This document shows positions 62,618-64,000 of a DNA stretch of 64,000 bases, one piece after another; position 1 is the first letter of the stretch, and every line of letters starts with the position of its first letter. The position numbers and the translations under genes are program-made. The stretch is from Rhodothermales bacterium (GTDB taxonomy: Bacteria > Bacteroidota > Rhodothermia > Rhodothermales > VXPQ01). The notes beneath the pieces are model-generated. The model made no database searches, was not told the origin of the DNA, and saw only the letters and a program-made list of their open reading frames with translations. The stretch is taken from positions 1-64,000 of the forward strand of contig OX638293.1 in the NCBI GenBank assembly GCA_951812335.1, written 5' to 3'.

Positions 62618-63739
62618 CTAAGCCGGTGCGGATCCCTTGTGCAGGATTTCCACCTTTTGCGTGGCGGCTTGCGTGGCGTTACGTACGGTGACCTGGCGCA
62701 CAACCCGGTCCGCGAGCTCTCCGAACAGTTTCGCCGACACACTGTCCGGCTCGGCGAATACGATGGGGGTCCCTTCATCGCCCGACTCCCGCAGCCGCTC
62801 CCGGATCGGCAGTTCGGCCAGCAAGGGAATGTCCAATTCCCTGCTGAGCGCGGCGGCGCCCCCGCGTCCGAAAAGATAATATTTTTTATCGGGCAATTCG
62901 GGCGGCGTGAACCAGGCCATATTCTCGACAAGGCCCAGCACCGGCGCCTGCACATTCTCGAACATGGCAACGCCTTTCCGGGCGTCGGCGAGGGCGACAG
63001 GCTGCGGCGTCGATACGATCACCGCGCCGGTGAGCGCAAGGCTCTGCACGATGGTAAGCTGAATGTCTCCGGTGCCCGGCGGCAGATCCAGAATCATATA
63101 ATCCAGGTCGCCCCATGCACATTCTCCGAGAAACTGCCGGATGGCGTTCGTAACCATGGGGCCTCGCCAGATAACGGCTTTTTCGGGGTCCACCATCATG
63201 CCCATTGAAAGCAGTTTCACGCCGTGGCGCTCCACGGGCATGATCTTGCGGTGCTCATTAACGCGAGGCTTTTCGTCTCCGGCGCCGAACATAAGCGGCA
63301 CGGAAGGCCCGTATATGTCGGCGTCCACGAGCCCTACGTCGTACCCTTTTTTACGGAGCGCGCCCGCCAGATTCACGGCGACCGTGCTCTTGCCCACGCC
63401 CCCTTTCCCCGACGCTACGGCGATAAAATTGACAACCCCCTTGGGCTGTACGGTTTTCGCGGACCCTCCGTCGTGCATATCGAGGGAAATCATCTCGAAA
63501 TCGACGGTAATATCCACGGCGATCTCTTCGCGCGTTTCCTTGCGGATGGCTTCACGGCACAGGGAAGCCACGTTTTCGGCAAACGAAGCCGGAGGGTCCT
63601 TCAACAGGATCGTAAAAACCACCCGGTCATCCTTGACCGCAAGGTCCTTCACCAGATTCAGGCGCAAGATGTCTTTGCCGCGGTCCGGTACGACGACAGT
63701 CGACAGGGCGCGCAATACCGCTTCAAGAGAGATGGGCAT
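62618..63739 (-). CDS. mrp: Mrp/NBP35-family Fe-S cluster carrier ATPase
   Basis: 373 residues from the ATG at 63739 (MPISLEAVLRALSTVVVPDR); the frame is open 19 codons further. The first 95 residues form a MIP18/DUF59-like domain. The deviant Walker A is ASGKGGVGKST (GKGGVGKS at 111-118). ENMAWFTPPELPDKKYYLFG stands where many Mrp proteins have ENMSxFxCPxC, so the bridging cysteines for the Fe-S cluster are missing; I recall this variant from Bacteroidota Mrp. It is expected to help load Fe-S clusters onto target proteins in the cytoplasm. Confidence 0.93.
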   Translation of the reverse strand: MPISLEAVLRALSTVVVPDRGKDILRLNLVKDLAVKDDRVVFTILLKDPPASFAENVASLCREAIRKETREEIAVDITVDFEMISLDMHDGGSAKTVQPKGVVNFIAVASGKGGVGKSTVAVNLAGALRKKGYDVGLVDADIYGPSVPLMFGAGDEKPRVNEHRKIMPVERHGVKLLSMGMMVDPEKAVIWRGPMVTNAIRQFLGECAWGDLDYMILDLPPGTGDIQLTIVQSLALTGAVIVSTPQPVALADARKGVAMFENVQAPVLGLVENMAWFTPPELPDKKYYLFGRGGAAALSRELDIPLLAELPIRERLRESGDEGTPIVFAEPDSVSAKLFGELADRVVRQVTVRNATQAATQKVEILHKGSAPA

Positions 63740-64000
63740 AAAGGCAATAAAAAAGGATGGCCGACGTTTCTGTAACGCAACGGCATGATAGCACAACCGT
63801 GCGCTAATATCCGTCCGATTCGGATGACGTGCAACGCCTCTTTGGGCTACTGTTGATCTCCATGCTGTTCAGCGGCGGCGATATCGACGACTGAAAGTAT
63901 CCGGGCCTGTGGGTATATTGGCATTGGCGCTGTTGCTCTGTGCCTGGCTTCGGCTGGGCTTTTTACTTCACACGCTAACCTGGTGAACCCTTTGAAACCT
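63740..64000. other. Right edge, no supported gene
   Basis: The last 261 bases contain only short ORFs. One plus-strand frame ends in a hydrophobic stretch (GILALALLLCAWLRLGFLLH) but has no good start codon or ribosome site. The mrp promoter should lie here. Confidence 0.4.

Noticed and set aside
63827-63980. Small membrane protein gene at the right edge
   Set aside because: A short hydrophobic frame without a credible start codon or ribosome site.

Overview
The window looks like chromosomal DNA from a GC-rich bacterium of the Bacteroidota/Rhodothermota side of the tree, probably a marine Rhodothermales-like organism. The grounds are a PorQ-type type IX secretion protein, a TonB-dependent receptor paired with a DUF4249-like lipoprotein, a long SecA with no C-terminal zinc cysteines, an Mrp ATPase whose CPxC motif is replaced in the way I recall from Bacteroidota, and many starts without a clear Shine-Dalgarno. 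The taxon is inferred from gene content only.

Layout. (1) 1-8161: a small locus for sulfated polysaccharide use: sugar porter (partial), GH2 lipoprotein and two sulfatases. The first sulfatase carries an N-terminus that looks taken from a TonB-dependent receptor. (2) 8162-8817: a decayed 5' piece of a group II intron abutting a ~250 bp inverted-repeat element. (3) 8781-23063: eight genes, all on the minus strand, that I read as one operon and as the most interesting object here. They encode a fimbrial-usher-like outer-membrane barrel; a ~2,220-residue surface protein with nine nearly identical 98-residue Ig/PKD-like repeats followed by pilin-like and PapD-chaperone-like domains in the same polypeptide; a TPR lipoprotein; two ExbD/TolR-like proteins; a TonB-topology protein; a MotA/TolQ/ExbB-like protein; and a secreted protein. 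This suggests a chaperone-usher-type adhesin system coupled to an inner-membrane proton-channel complex. (4) 23110-25507: an IS3 remnant and a restriction-modification pair (D12-class adenine methylase plus NotI-family endonuclease). (5) 25674-49621: mostly housekeeping: galM, msrA, aldo/keto reductase, phosphohexomutase, recN, secA, receptor/DUF4249 pair, porQ, a tyrosine recombinase lacking both catalytic arginines, E2 acyltransferase, membrane pyrophosphatase, pth, rplY, prs, tRNA-Gln, a DtxR-type regulator, a bisphosphate nucleotidase and an HsdR-N-like protein. (6) 49988-58150: an oxidative accessory cluster of a GPP34-cytochrome P450 fusion, an FAD oxidoreductase, a Rieske oxygenase and an RND exporter. 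(7) 58197-63739: pyrB-pyrR, DUF58, M20 amidohydrolase, a NifU-like scaffold and Mrp.

A family of short inverted-repeat elements runs through the window. Its ends read GGATACTCTGATTAA / TTAATCAGAGTATCC. There are four complete copies (8565-8817, 46728-46984, 53657-53910, 62434-62597), one fragment (53595-53640) and two solo ends (6062, 24610). They sit at the borders of accessory modules, and one supplies the last codons and stop of the ExbB-like gene. I found no autonomous transposase for them.

All product calls come from reading motifs and overall sequence pattern by eye. No database search or structure prediction was run.
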